Shown piece by piece: positions 1 through 9,425 of a DNA stretch of 64,000 bases. The DNA is from QGON01 sp963691905 (lineage in GTDB: Bacteria > Pseudomonadota > Gammaproteobacteria > Chromatiales > Chromatiaceae). The notes beneath the pieces are model-generated. The model was not told the origin of the DNA. It made no database searches and saw only the letters and a program-made list of their open reading frames with translations. The position numbers and the translations under genes were made by a program. The stretch is from positions 806,001-870,000 of the forward strand of contig OY829893.1 of assembly GCA_963691905.1 (NCBI GenBank), given 5' to 3'. The first letter of the stretch is position 1. The number at the start of each line of letters is the position of its first letter.

Positions 1-141
1 AGAGCGGATAGGTTCTCATTGTGTATTTTTTATACAGATCAGGCGTGAATTCCAGAGATACTCGATTTTGATTTGTGCACAGCATCGCCTATCCTTATAG
101 TCACATCTATCAAAAAACGGCCAAGTTTGCTCATTAAGCCT

Positions 142-1122
142 ATGAATGACGAGGATTCGTTCCGACTGCTATTGTCTCAGCGATTCACGAGTTTTGAGGA
201 GCTCGCGGCGCTAGCCGTCGCCTGGAATATCGACTTACGCCAAGTCAGCAAAAACTACTCCACTACCTCCCTCGATCAGATCCAGACGGGGAACCTCCTC
301 TTTTCGCATATCGCCTGCGGCTGCTTCTCGACACATGCCGGACAAAGCCCGGAAGACATGTTCACTTTCACCCTGCCGGTTGCGGGATGCTCTGCTTTTA
401 ATTATTTTGGCCGCCTAATCGATCGGCCAGTACTGCTTCTTTCTCCGGCGGGTCAAGAGTTCAACCTCAATACAAGACCCGGGTATGGGATGTTGACCTT
501 CAGCATTGCCAACGCTGTTATCGATGAGTACTGTGAGACTAATTTTGGATGTTCTGCCGACAAAATTTTAGAATCCTCGGATCGGGTGATTTCCATACAT
601 CCGGAGATGACCGCAAATTTAATAAGCCTGGCGCAGCAGCTGTCAACTCTGGCTCAGCTTCCAGTCGATTTGTCAGGCCAGTTCAATCCTGTTCAATCTT
701 TCGAATCAAAAGCGCTGGAGTGCCTGTTTGAGGGACTCCAGCAGAAAGATAAGACAGGAAAGGAACTCGGTCCGGCAGCGCGAAACCGCATGCTCAGGCG
801 CGCACTGGAATACATTGGTGAGCACGAGGATGAACCCTTGAATGTCAGGGATCTTTCCGTTGCCATAGCCACTTCGGAACGCACGCTGCGGCGGCTGTTC
901 GACCGTGAATTCGGTGTGTCTCCGAAAAAATACCTGTTCGGCCAAAGAATGTATGGCACCCACCGGCAGCTTTGGCAGTCGAGCCCATCTGAGACGCGCA
1001 TAATCGACGTGGCAAATGCGTGGGGGTTTTGGCACATGGGACAGTTTGCAAAGGACTACCGTTGCTTTTTCGGCGAGCTGCCTTCTGAAACCCTGAAAAG
1101 ATCCAGTTCAGATTCTGGGTAA
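142..1122 (+). CDS. AraC-family transcriptional regulator
   Basis: Predicted DNA-binding regulator of about 326 residues. The C-terminal 100 residues form the paired helix-turn-helix region of AraC/XylS proteins, with the recognisable stretch NVRDLSVAIATSERTLRRLF followed by FGVSPKKYL and the second helix region ending in WGFWHMGQFAKDYRCFFG. The N-terminal part resembles the poorly conserved ligand or dimerisation half of AraC_binding_2-like regulators. I take the ATG at 142; a TTG at 73 would add 23 residues, and neither has a convincing ribosome binding site. The next gene rightward is a broken kinase, so the context gives no clear target. Family assignment is firm; ligand and regulon are unknown. 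Confidence 0.85.
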   Translation: MNDEDSFRLLLSQRFTSFEELAALAVAWNIDLRQVSKNYSTTSLDQIQTGNLLFSHIACGCFSTHAGQSPEDMFTFTLPVAGCSAFNYFGRLIDRPVLLLSPAGQEFNLNTRPGYGMLTFSIANAVIDEYCETNFGCSADKILESSDRVISIHPEMTANLISLAQQLSTLAQLPVDLSGQFNPVQSFESKALECLFEGLQQKDKTGKELGPAARNRMLRRALEYIGEHEDEPLNVRDLSVAIATSERTLRRLFDREFGVSPKKYLFGQRMYGTHRQLWQSSPSETRIIDVANAWGFWHMGQFAKDYRCFFGELPSETLKRSSSDSG

Positions 1123-1329
1123 ATTGCTTTGAGCGTCCAACCGCTGTCACCAATAGTGGCATCGATCGGGTTATCCAATCGTACAATTCGTTGAGTAACG
1201 TAGAGAGTCCGCGTCGGGGAACAGTCTCGGCAAAATCTTTTTCCGGGGTGGTGATTCAAGGGGTTACCCATCTCTTTACCCTATGCGTTTAGTCAGTAAA
1301 AAATCAGCAGAATAGATATACCTAAGTAA

Positions 1330-3023
1330 ATTACTGCGTTAGAACTACAGACGGCGGCTGTAAGCGATGCGATGTGGAACCTGAATCGGGATGCCGTGCG
1401 TGAAATTATCACCGGAATAAATATCAGCCCAGATTTTCATTCCGTCCGCGTTATCATGCAGGACGGTAAGATGTTTGCGGAAATCCCCGGCATGCCGATG
1501 CCTTCTAATCAACTTTTTACAAGTACCGCTGAGATTACCGTGAATAATATTGGAATGGTACGTCCACTAGGGAATGTGGAGGTGACTATTTCCCTGGAAC
1601 GGCTAATAGAACAGCAGCGGGCATCCATGTGGGACACACTAGTGATTGGCTTAATTCAGTTGACTGCCGTTCTGCTGGGTACCGCTCTGGTTCTGTACCG
1701 GATTATTGGCCCAATGAGTCGATCAAGAACAGGCTGCTTACTTTGGCAAAAGGCAATACCAGTCTGAACATTCCAGCCATTGACCGTGATGACCAAATCG
1801 GCAATATGGCTCGGGCGGTTGGCAGATTCCGTGATAGCCTCATTGAAAACGAATGGGTGCGTGAGGAGGAAGTGGCAAACAATGCCGATTTAGAGCGTGC
1901 CAAAAAAGAAGCCGAGGTCGCCAACCAGGCCAAGAGTCAGTTCCTGGCCAATATGAGCCACGAAATACGCACACCGCTCAATGGCGTGCTGGGTCTTGCA
2001 CGGATAGGCAAGAGCGGACAGTCGCTGGATAAGGCACAGGAAACCTTTGCCCAGATTAGCGAATTCGGTCAGCATCTGTTATGCGTGGTGAATGATATTC
2101 TCGATTTTTCGAAAATCGAAGCGGGCATGTTGGTGGTGGAGAATCAGCCTTTCATGCTAATGGGCGCGCTGGAAAATGCAGTCAATTTGATTAGAGAGCA
2201 GGCAGAAGAGAAGGCGTTATCACTATATGTTGATGCTTCACAAGACCTGCCAACCTGGGTCAAGGGGGATGCTCTGCGTCTGGAGCAGATCTTGGTTAAC
2301 CTGCTCTCCAATGCAATCAAGTTTACTGAGCTGGGTGAAGTGCTAATTCAGATCGAGCGTGAAACAGGCGGTATCCTCTTTAGTGTGACCGATTCGGGTA
2401 TCGGTATGAGTGAGGATCATCTCGAACATCTCTTTACACCGTTTGAGCAAGCCGATGCTTCCACCACACGTCGATTTGGCGGCACTGGTCTGGGTCTGGC
2501 CATCAGCAGCAATCTTGCCGGGCTGATGGGTGGTGAAATCAATGTGGAGAGCCAGGTGGGTGAGGGCAGCACATTTGCCATGCATCTGCCCCTGGCGGAA
2601 GTCACTCCCCCCATCCAACACGAGACAGGGAGTACAGAGAACCAGGGGGCGCAACTAGAAGGGATTCGTGTACTGGCCGCGGAAGATGTTGAGATCAATC
2701 GGACGATTCTTGAGGATCTGCTGGAAAACGAGGGAGCCAGTGTGATCTTTGCGGAGAACGGACAGCTGGCTCTCGAACGCTTGGAGGAACGAGGGGTGAC
2801 GGCCTTTGATGTGGTGCTTATGGACATACAGATGCCGGTGATGGATGGCTATGAAGCAACTCACCGTATTCATGAGATGGCCTCAACGCTGCCGGTGATT
2901 GGCCTCACGGCCCATGCCCTGGCGAAGGAACGGGAGAAGTGCCTGGTCGCCGGGATGGTCGATCACGTGACCAAGCCGATCGATCCGGATACCCTCATAG
3001 CAGCCATACGGCGCCAGATTTAG
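1330..3023 (+). pseudogene. Hybrid sensor histidine kinase, 5'-truncated and frameshifted
   Basis: The first reading frame (open from 1330, first ATG at 1372, to 1767) encodes the end of a periplasmic sensor domain, a transmembrane helix and the start of a HAMP domain (YRIIGPM). The HAMP continues in another frame (ESIKNRLLTLAKGN) and runs to 3023 through HisKA (MSHEIRTPLNG), HATPase (DSGIGM, GGTGLGLAI) and a receiver domain (VVLMDIQMPVMDG). Restoring one G after 1716 (ATGAG to ATGGAG) would join the frames in the middle of the HAMP. The first membrane helix and most of the sensor are also absent, because a TAA at 1327 closes the frame and no signal or transmembrane stretch is seen upstream. 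Both defects together suggest a decaying gene; the frameshift alone could be an assembly error. Confidence 0.8.
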
Positions 3024-3060
3024 AGGTTCTCAACTGTTCGGTCTGATTGAAAAAGAATTT

Positions 3061-3654
3061 TCACCGACCGCTCAATGTGATGGTCTGCTGACCGCCATCC
3101 TCGAGGATGCGAATCACCCGATCCCGCCACATCTCCCGAAACTGCTGCCGGGTGGATGGTTTCGCCTGGCCTTGAAGAATCTGTTGCAGCAAGGGGAACA
3201 TGTCGGGGTTGGGTGGGATGCTGGCCGGGTCATAAGAGACGCTGACGGAGCCACCGCTATCTACACGGGTGAAGATAAAGCTGCCAGTTGAATCGGCGGT
3301 GAAATCCATCAACCCCTGACGAACATATCGGTATCCAAGTCCATGAAAACCGTTACGCCCGGCGGCACCGGTCAATAGAGTGAATACCTGGCTGATGGGG
3401 CCATTCACCCCTTGGTTTTCTGTGCCGGCGATAGTGACACGGATCTCTCCACGTTGTGGGGTCTTTTCTCCATACAGTGCCTCAAGGGCATGGGTTGCCA
3501 TCAAAAATGCACCCGCTACCGTAGGACAGGCGTGACCGGAGAGTTTCACCACATCATCGAAGGTGTAGTGAAAATGTCCGTCCCCGGCACCAAGCAGATC
3601 AGCCAGGGGATCGTAGAGTGTGATGGCGGGTGTTGTGGGGAATCTTGTAATCAT
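3061..3654 (-). CDS. FmdE-like protein
   Basis: Predicted 197-residue soluble protein related to the FmdE family (named after a subunit encoded with molybdenum formylmethanofuran dehydrogenase). The diagnostic element is SGHACPTVAGA near residues 39-49, where the Cys and His are the likely metal ligands of the family. The rest of the family fold is visible, including the GENQ-like stretch GTENQGVNG around residue 77. Members in bacteria that lack methanogenesis are widespread but functionally undefined. It is on the opposite strand to the broken kinase and about 220 bp from the next leftward gene, so no operon partner is evident. Family call moderately confident; no substrate can be named. 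Confidence 0.65.
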   Translation of the reverse strand: MITRFPTTPAITLYDPLADLLGAGDGHFHYTFDDVVKLSGHACPTVAGAFLMATHALEALYGEKTPQRGEIRVTIAGTENQGVNGPISQVFTLLTGAAGRNGFHGLGYRYVRQGLMDFTADSTGSFIFTRVDSGGSVSVSYDPASIPPNPDMFPLLQQILQGQAKPSTRQQFREMWRDRVIRILEDGGQQTITLSGR

Positions 3655-3875
3655 GGGGCGCTGCTGATTGTGGATAAGGAGTTGTGAATGATACTGGATT
3701 ATATCCGCTTTTGATGTGGCAGAGAATCAGGGGCCAGTGTACCTATTCTTCAAAGAGACTTAAGGGGTAGCATGGTAGCTATGGATATTTCGAAAAACTG
3801 TTCAGAGAGGAACGGTATGGCAAGGCTCGCTCCACTCAACGATCTATTTGGGGAATAGCGTCGTAGATTGAAGGC

Positions 3876-6800
3876 TCACGTTGTGTCGTCAACATGTGTT
3901 GAAGACCCAAGGGCTTCGAGTCCGGCGATGACTGGCCGCAGTTCGGCAACAACTGCTGCCAGCAATTCATCGATGGTTTCCGTGTCTTCACTACAGGCTA
4001 TCTCGAGTGAATGGGCTGCTTCCTGTACACCACGAGCCCCGATAGTGCCAGCAACCCCCTTGAGCGAATGTGCCGCACGTGTTGCGGCCTGCGGGTCCTT
4101 GTCGTCGGCCAGGGCGGCGCGGAAATGCTGTTCGAAGTCTCGCTCGCTATCTCGAAACTTCGATAACAGTTTGCGGTATAGGGCAAGTTTACCCCGAACG
4201 ATGGCCAGGCCGGCTTTGGTGTCGATTCCAGGCAGATCAGGCAGTCCTTCCGTTTCCTTGGTGGTTCCCTCCACGAGAGGTGGCTGGATGGCTTCTTTGA
4301 TAGCTGTTCCGGCAGGGCTTATCCATTTAGCGATTGTAATAAACATGGCGCCAGGATTGATCGGTTTGGGTATATGATCATTCATACCTGCTGCCAAAAC
4401 CTTTTCCCGATCACCTTTCATCGCATTGGCGGTCAAGGCCAGAATGGGTAGATTGTTGTATTTATCTTGTTTACGTATTTGGCGGGTCGCTTCATAACCA
4501 TCCATGACCGGCATCTGGCAGTCCATCAGTACGCCGTCAAAATTCTCCCTGTCCAGCAGGTCGAGTGCCTCCTGTCCATCTTTAGCTGTCTCGACCATGA
4601 TCTCATTTGCTGCCAGTAGCTCAAGCATGAGTTCCTGATTGATCTCGTTGTCTTCGACCAACAGTATTTTTGCACCATGCAATTGTGTCGTGGCTACAGC
4701 AACCTCCGCATCAGTTTGACGGATTGATGTGCCTGGTTGTGAAGGTTCACCCTGTTGTTTCTGTAGGCGTACCGTGAAGCTGAAGGTGCTACCGACTTCG
4801 GGTTCGCTCTCCACACACATATCGCCATCCATCATCTGGACGATATTCCTGGAGATAATCAAGCCAAGCCCGCTGCCCCCATGCTCGCGGGTTATGGAGC
4901 TGTCAGCCTGACTAAAGGGTTGAAACAGTTCTTCCCGTTGCGCTTTGGATATACCGATACCCGTGTCCTGAACTGAAAACTCCAATACTGCTTCTAGATC
5001 ACTCTCTTCTTTTAAGGCAACTTTTAACGATACCGTATCGCCTGGTTCGCTGAATTTGACCGCATTGCCGCTCAGGTTAACCAGCGTCTGGCTCAGGCGC
5101 AGGGAGTCGCCGACCAGATGTTCAGGGACGTCTTGATCAATACTGACGGCAAGCTGAATGCCATTTTCCTCTGCCTCTAGTTTGATTAGACTGACCATGT
5201 TGTTGATGACATCCTTGAGCTGAAAATCGATTTCTTCTAATTCCAGCTTGCCAGCCTCTATCTTGGAAAAGTCAAGGATGTCATTGAGTATGCGAAGCAG
5301 GTTCTCAGCAGAAGTGTGGGCTTTAGTAAGGTAGTTACGCTGTTTGTCATCTAACTCGCTTTGCAACGCTAGATGGGTCATGCCGATGACCGCATTCATC
5401 GGGGTGCGGATTTCGTGACTCATGTTGGCAAGAAACAAACTTTTAGCCTGGTTGGCTTCTTCTGCGTCCTTCTTGGCCTCTTCAAGTTCTAAGGTGCGCT
5501 CAGAAACTAGGTTTTCGAGATTTTGTCTGTGTTGATTGAGTTCGTTTTCCGACCGCACCCGCTCCATGATAATGCCGGCAAGCCTTGCCGCTGATTGAAG
5601 ATCAATTAATTCCTCTTCATTGGGTAGCGCAGTATGATCGTAATACATGCCGAAAGCACCTAATACTTTGCCTGAGGGGTCTTTGATGGGCTCAGACCAG
5701 CAGCAGCGCATACCATGAGGCAGAGCCGCATCTTTGATTGTTGCCCATTTAAGATCCGTCTCAATATTCTCAACAAGAACTCGCTTTCCGGTATATGTGG
5801 ATGTTCCGCACGATCCAATGTCGGGACCGTTTTCCAGACCGTTCACCGCATCACAATATTCCTTTGGTAGGCTTGGAGCTCCACCGTGCATGAGTTTATT
5901 GCCATGTAATTCTAGCATTGAGCATCGCATACCCGGATGGCGTTCCTCATACATCAATGCAATCGCATCATAGATGTTAGATGCGGGTTCTCCTTTTGCA
6001 ATCATCTCAACAACTTCTGCATTTCTTTTAGTAAAAGACTCCGCATTTTTGCGTTCTGTAATGTCTTCCGAAATACCCAGCAGGTAGACTGGTTCGCCGG
6101 ACTCGTCTTGTATCGGGATTTTCTTGGTATGTAGCATGCGGGTGCCGCGCTCACGGGTTTCGATAGGCTCCTCTGGAATATCAAGGAGTCTCCCGCTGTT
6201 CAATACCTCTCTGTCTTTAGCGACGAAAAAGTCTGCCTCCTCTTTGGGGAAAAAATCATAATCGTTTTTCGATGCCAGTTCGTCTCTCGAATAGCCTAGC
6301 ATCTCTTCGCCCGCTTTGTTGAAGCGTACAAAACGCAAATTCTCCGCATCCTTGACAAAGACCATGTCAGGGATATTTTCAACAATTGCGTTGAGAAACC
6401 ACTCATTGCGTTTTAATGCATCTTGAGCTTTTTTTCGCCCCTCTATTTCGTTCTTTAACTCTTGATTACTCTTTTGTAGCTGCTTTGTTCTTTCATCTAC
6501 AACCTCTTCCAGATGTTGTCGGTGATGCTCAAGCAGAACTTGAGTTTTCTTGCGTTCTTCCGCTTCGCTGTACAGTGTGCTGACCAGGTTTTTATTTTCG
6601 TGCTCTAACAGAAATGTGTTTTCGAGATTCTTATAGGTCTTTAGGCTTATGTAGTAAATGAGAACAATAAAAAGAATCACTGCGGATGTTAGTAGGGGGG
6701 CGGTTTCATCGAGTTGCGTATATAGAACTCCCGGCAATATGACAGCCGAAGGTAGGCTGGAAGATACAAATGCAGGTAAATATGAAGAAAGTATAGGGAC

Positions 6801-7193
6801 TGCAGTTCCCAGTACACCCAATATGATCAATACAATCGCAGTCTGATAGGCAAGGTCATTAACAGCGAGATATAAAAGACACAGCATGCCCCAGCCGATG
6901 CCGGCGGTTGCTGTGTTAATAAGAAGTTTCCTGGCCCAGGCAGGCGCATTTTCAGGGATATATGATGAGTCAAACTGCTTTTTGAGAATGAGCCGTGATA
7001 GGGCAACTGAGAGCATCCATGCAGACCATCCACTCAGAAGTAGGGGATCTACGACATTAAAAAATCCCAGCCAAACGGCTACTGAAATGAATATGATTCC
7101 AATGGCAGACGGCGTCGCATTCCCATAGATAATTCGGACCTGTTCCGAGTGGATAAACGAGTTTTTATCTAATTCCAAAGCGACCACCGTCAC
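3876..7193 (-). CDS. Hybrid sensor kinase: TM-PAS-GAF-HisKA-HATPase-REC-HPt
   Basis: A complete 1105-residue membrane phosphorelay protein. Residues about 25-185 contain five or six hydrophobic segments. A coiled coil (about 195-265) follows, then PAS (about 265-380), GAF (about 390-545), HisKA with phospho-His H593 in MSHEIRTPMN, HATPase with N-box around 706-714, DTGIGI and GGSGLGL, a receiver with phospho-Asp D891 in LMDCQMPVMDG, and an HPt with H1042 in AAHSLKGVAG. It therefore has all His-Asp-His steps and needs an external final receiver, which is not adjacent. The N-box reads NLSGNAVKF rather than the more usual NLxxNAIKF, which is tolerable. Signal unknown; the GAF and PAS suggest an intracellular ligand or redox cue. 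Confidence 0.93.
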   Translation of the reverse strand: MTVVALELDKNSFIHSEQVRIIYGNATPSAIGIIFISVAVWLGFFNVVDPLLLSGWSAWMLSVALSRLILKKQFDSSYIPENAPAWARKLLINTATAGIGWGMLCLLYLAVNDLAYQTAIVLIILGVLGTAVPILSSYLPAFVSSSLPSAVILPGVLYTQLDETAPLLTSAVILFIVLIYYISLKTYKNLENTFLLEHENKNLVSTLYSEAEERKKTQVLLEHHRQHLEEVVDERTKQLQKSNQELKNEIEGRKKAQDALKRNEWFLNAIVENIPDMVFVKDAENLRFVRFNKAGEEMLGYSRDELASKNDYDFFPKEEADFFVAKDREVLNSGRLLDIPEEPIETRERGTRMLHTKKIPIQDESGEPVYLLGISEDITERKNAESFTKRNAEVVEMIAKGEPASNIYDAIALMYEERHPGMRCSMLELHGNKLMHGGAPSLPKEYCDAVNGLENGPDIGSCGTSTYTGKRVLVENIETDLKWATIKDAALPHGMRCCWSEPIKDPSGKVLGAFGMYYDHTALPNEEELIDLQSAARLAGIIMERVRSENELNQHRQNLENLVSERTLELEEAKKDAEEANQAKSLFLANMSHEIRTPMNAVIGMTHLALQSELDDKQRNYLTKAHTSAENLLRILNDILDFSKIEAGKLELEEIDFQLKDVINNMVSLIKLEAEENGIQLAVSIDQDVPEHLVGDSLRLSQTLVNLSGNAVKFSEPGDTVSLKVALKEESDLEAVLEFSVQDTGIGISKAQREELFQPFSQADSSITREHGGSGLGLIISRNIVQMMDGDMCVESEPEVGSTFSFTVRLQKQQGEPSQPGTSIRQTDAEVAVATTQLHGAKILLVEDNEINQELMLELLAANEIMVETAKDGQEALDLLDRENFDGVLMDCQMPVMDGYEATRQIRKQDKYNNLPILALTANAMKGDREKVLAAGMNDHIPKPINPGAMFITIAKWISPAGTAIKEAIQPPLVEGTTKETEGLPDLPGIDTKAGLAIVRGKLALYRKLLSKFRDSERDFEQHFRAALADDKDPQAATRAAHSLKGVAGTIGARGVQEAAHSLEIACSEDTETIDELLAAVVAELRPVIAGLEALGSSTHVDDTT

Positions 7194-7235
7194 CCGTTAC
7201 TTGTGATGTGTCATAATTATCGAACGACAAAGGAT

Positions 7236-7450
7236 CTATGTCTATCAAGGGAATATAATTCCTGGTGTCTTAATTGCTATTAGCGCTATTGGGTAGTTCG
7301 TCGACATTCCACCATAGTTTGTTCCTGGTACCTTCCAGTCTAGCTGGCCGTCGACGGTAATGGCCGCTTCAGGGTAATTGACGGCATCAAAATAGTGATG
7401 CAGCAATGCTTTAGGAATTACGAGCCTATCTGGAAGTTTGGGGTCAGAGT
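7236..7450 (-). pseudogene. Possible 3' remnant of an unidentified gene
   Basis: The reverse strand holds an uninterrupted frame of about 65 codons ending at a TGA just before the hybrid kinase. It reads protein-like, for example LVIPKALLHHYFDAVNYP and DGQLDWKVPGTNYGG. It has no start codon of its own, and its 5' side runs into the large palindrome at 7435-7488. The most likely reading is the C-terminal end of a gene cut off by the palindrome or by a deletion. I do not recognise the family. The remaining bases between 7194 and 7496 show nothing else I can name. Confidence 0.3.
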
Positions 7451-7488
7451 AACAACTGTTCTTGGAGTTGTTACTCTGACCCCAAACT
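7435..7488. repeat. Perfect 23-bp inverted repeat, REP/MITE-like palindrome
   Basis: Arms at 7435-7457 and 7466-7488 are exact reverse complements around an 8-base loop. The core GGGGTCAGAGTAACAACT resembles the GGGGTCAGAGT palindromes often found beside REP-associated tyrosine transposases (recalled from experience, not searched). It lies 8 bases past the stop of the leftward LysR gene and could act as its terminator, although no T-tract follows. No transposase gene is nearby, so it would be a non-autonomous copy. Confidence 0.7.
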
Positions 7489-7496
7489 GCACCTCG

Positions 7497-8372
7497 TCAA
7501 CGATGGACTAAACCTTCAAACAGATCCTGTTTCTCATGGATGGATTGGGTTATGTGGTCCCGAAATGCCAGGACTCTCGCTGTGTGTCTCAGGTCAGGAT
7601 GCATCAGTATCCACAGACCTAAATTATGTGCCGGGTCCGGATCGCTAAAACGCTCAAGCAAAGGATCGCTATCCCCCATAAAACAGGGCAGGAAAGAGAC
7701 GCCTAATCCCTCTCTGATGGCCGAAAGCGTCAACAGTGTATCATCACTAAAAAAGTCAAAAGACTGATTGCCGCAATGTTGTTTGGTCCAGGTTTTATGA
7801 AACAGACAACATTCCACCCCTATCCATTTTGGTTCGCCGCCCTGTTTTGCTAATTGTTTTAGATAATCCCGGCTGCCGTAAATAGTCGATGCAACGGTCA
7901 CCATGCGTTTGCCGATGAGGGTGTCGGTGGGTGAGTTGGTGAGGCGAATGGCAATATCAGCCTCACGCTGGGGCAGGCTGGCATCTTTATTTGATACGAT
8001 GATATGTAGATCTACCTGCGGGTGTTGTCTGCTAAAGTCAGCAAACATGGGCATCAGAACCGATGAAGCCATGTTATTGATAGCCGTGACCCGTAACGGC
8101 CCTACCAGGTTAGTGTCTTTACCCAGCAGGGCGCCATCCACACTGATGATCTCTCCCTCAATACGTAGTGCAGCCTGTTTGATATTTTCACCCGCTTCGG
8201 TGAGTTCATAACCTGTTTTTTTGCGTTCAATTAGACGAGCTCCCAGGATTTCTTCTAACTTCCGCACGCGCCTGGAAACAGTGGAGTGCTGCACTCCCAG
8301 CTGCTTGGCAGCGCCACTGATTGAACCAGTACGGGCTACCGCTAAAAAAAGCCTCATGTCATCCCAATTCAT
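7497..8372 (-). CDS. LysR-family transcriptional regulator
   Basis: Predicted regulator of 291 residues. The N-terminal winged helix-turn-helix is clear: MNWDDMRLFLAVARTGSI, AAKQLGVQHSTVSRRVRKLE and then ARLIERKKTGYELTEAG. The remaining 200 residues match the two-lobed LysR substrate-binding domain, with the common DIAIRL and GLGVSFLPCF elements. I choose the ATG at 8372, which gives the standard LysR N-terminus; an upstream ATG at 8402 would add 10 atypical residues. It is divergent from the methyltransferase-nitrilase pair 120 bp away, the usual arrangement for a LysR protein and its targets, so control of those genes is a reasonable inference. Confidence 0.92.
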   Translation of the reverse strand: MNWDDMRLFLAVARTGSISGAAKQLGVQHSTVSRRVRKLEEILGARLIERKKTGYELTEAGENIKQAALRIEGEIISVDGALLGKDTNLVGPLRVTAINNMASSVLMPMFADFSRQHPQVDLHIIVSNKDASLPQREADIAIRLTNSPTDTLIGKRMVTVASTIYGSRDYLKQLAKQGGEPKWIGVECCLFHKTWTKQHCGNQSFDFFSDDTLLTLSAIREGLGVSFLPCFMGDSDPLLERFSDPDPAHNLGLWILMHPDLRHTARVLAFRDHITQSIHEKQDLFEGLVHR

Positions 8373-8387
8373 TGGTCTTAAACTGCC

Positions 8388-8403
8388 TGTGCATTTTTGC
8401 ACA
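8388..8403. promoter_or_regulatory. Dyad-symmetric candidate operator
   Basis: TGTGCA and TGCACA are separated by TTTT in the intergenic region between the divergent LysR and methyltransferase genes, 15 bases upstream of the LysR start. The position suits an autoregulatory binding site. The spacing does not match the strict T-N11-A LysR box, so this is only a candidate. Confidence 0.3.
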
Positions 8404-8493
8404 TTATGTTTCTTTTTTTAGTGAATTGTAAGCAAAAATAATCAGACTAAGCTCTCTACTACTTAACAAAACACCATAAGCGGAGAGAGAATC

Positions 8494-9360
8494 ATGACTA
8501 CCAATCCACCAAAATTTGATGCAATAAAATACAAGCAAACTACCCTGCAACAGTGGAATACAGCAGCAGAAGCATGGCACCGCTGGGGGCCGTTGTTATC
8601 AAGATGGCTGGGGCCGGCGACTGAAACCATGCTGGATATGTGTAATGTCTCCAATGGTAGCCGAGTGCTGGATGTGGCTGCCGGTGCAGGTGAGCAGACG
8701 GTGGCGATAGCCAGACGAATTGGAGAGACAGGCCATGTACTGGCAACCGACATTTCCCCAGAAATACTGGGGTTTGCGAAGGTGTCAGCCAAGCTGGCTG
8801 GTTTGAATAATGTCCGCACTCGGGTATTGGATGGTGAAGGTCTGACTGAACTTGAAGCCGATCCTTTTGATGCCGTAATTTCTCGTGTGGGTCTTATTTA
8901 CTTCCCGGATCAGCAGAAGGCATTAGCTGGTATGAAACATCATCTGAAGAGTGAGGGTAAGGTGGCTGCCATGGTCTATTCTAATGCTGAGGCCAATCCA
9001 TTTTTTTCCATTCCAGTCTCTATTATCCGGCGCCGCGCCAACCTGCCTGCGCCACTGCCCGGCCAGCCTGGACCTTTCAGTCTTGGCGCTGAGAGTAAGT
9101 TGGAAAAAACTTTTTCCGATGCGGGTTTCAGGAATATAGAGGTTGAAACGATTGATGCCCCTGTACGTGTTTCATCGGCTGCTGAATGTCTGCAGTTTGA
9201 GCAGGAATCTTTTGGGGCTCTGCATCAGATGCTATCGGGATTATCAGACACTGAGCAAGATGAAGCCTGGCATGAAATCGAAGAAGCGCTGGGTCAGTTT
9301 GAGGTCAATGGCCAGTTTGAAGGACCTTGTGAAATGTTGGTTGCAGTTGGCACTAAGTAA
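8494..9360 (+). CDS. Class I SAM-dependent methyltransferase
   Basis: Predicted 288-residue soluble methyltransferase of the UbiE/Methyltransf_11 type. Motif I is VLDVAAGAGEQT at residues 58-69, followed by the acidic residue ending strand beta-2 (ATDISPEIL) and motif FDAVISRVGLIYFPD for strand beta-4. A good ribosome binding site (GGAGAG) lies just before the ATG. It is followed at 65 bp by a nitrilase, with a strong hairpin between them, and is divergent from LysR. The acceptor substrate cannot be read from sequence; linkage to a nitrilase suggests small-molecule metabolism rather than RNA or protein modification. Confidence 0.88.
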   Translation: MTTNPPKFDAIKYKQTTLQQWNTAAEAWHRWGPLLSRWLGPATETMLDMCNVSNGSRVLDVAAGAGEQTVAIARRIGETGHVLATDISPEILGFAKVSAKLAGLNNVRTRVLDGEGLTELEADPFDAVISRVGLIYFPDQQKALAGMKHHLKSEGKVAAMVYSNAEANPFFSIPVSIIRRRANLPAPLPGQPGPFSLGAESKLEKTFSDAGFRNIEVETIDAPVRVSSAAECLQFEQESFGALHQMLSGLSDTEQDEAWHEIEEALGQFEVNGQFEGPCEMLVAVGTK

Positions 9361-9372
9361 TCGATCTGAACC

Positions 9373-9396
9373 GTGTTACGCCTGTGGGCGTAACAC
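9373..9396 (+). terminator. Intercistronic hairpin after methyltransferase
   Basis: A perfect 10-bp stem (GTGTTACGCC with GGCGTAACAC) closes a TGTG loop 12 bases after the methyltransferase stop. No T-run follows, so it may be a weak or Rho-assisted terminator, or an mRNA-stabilising element that sets different levels for the methyltransferase and the nitrilase. Confidence 0.5.
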
Positions 9397-9425
9397 TCCA
9401 TTAAATCAATAATTAGGTTAAAACA

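Noticed and set aside
3655..3875. Short forward frame of about 25 codons (start near 3781)
   Set aside because: Too short, with no ribosome binding site and no family; it also runs opposite to both neighbours.
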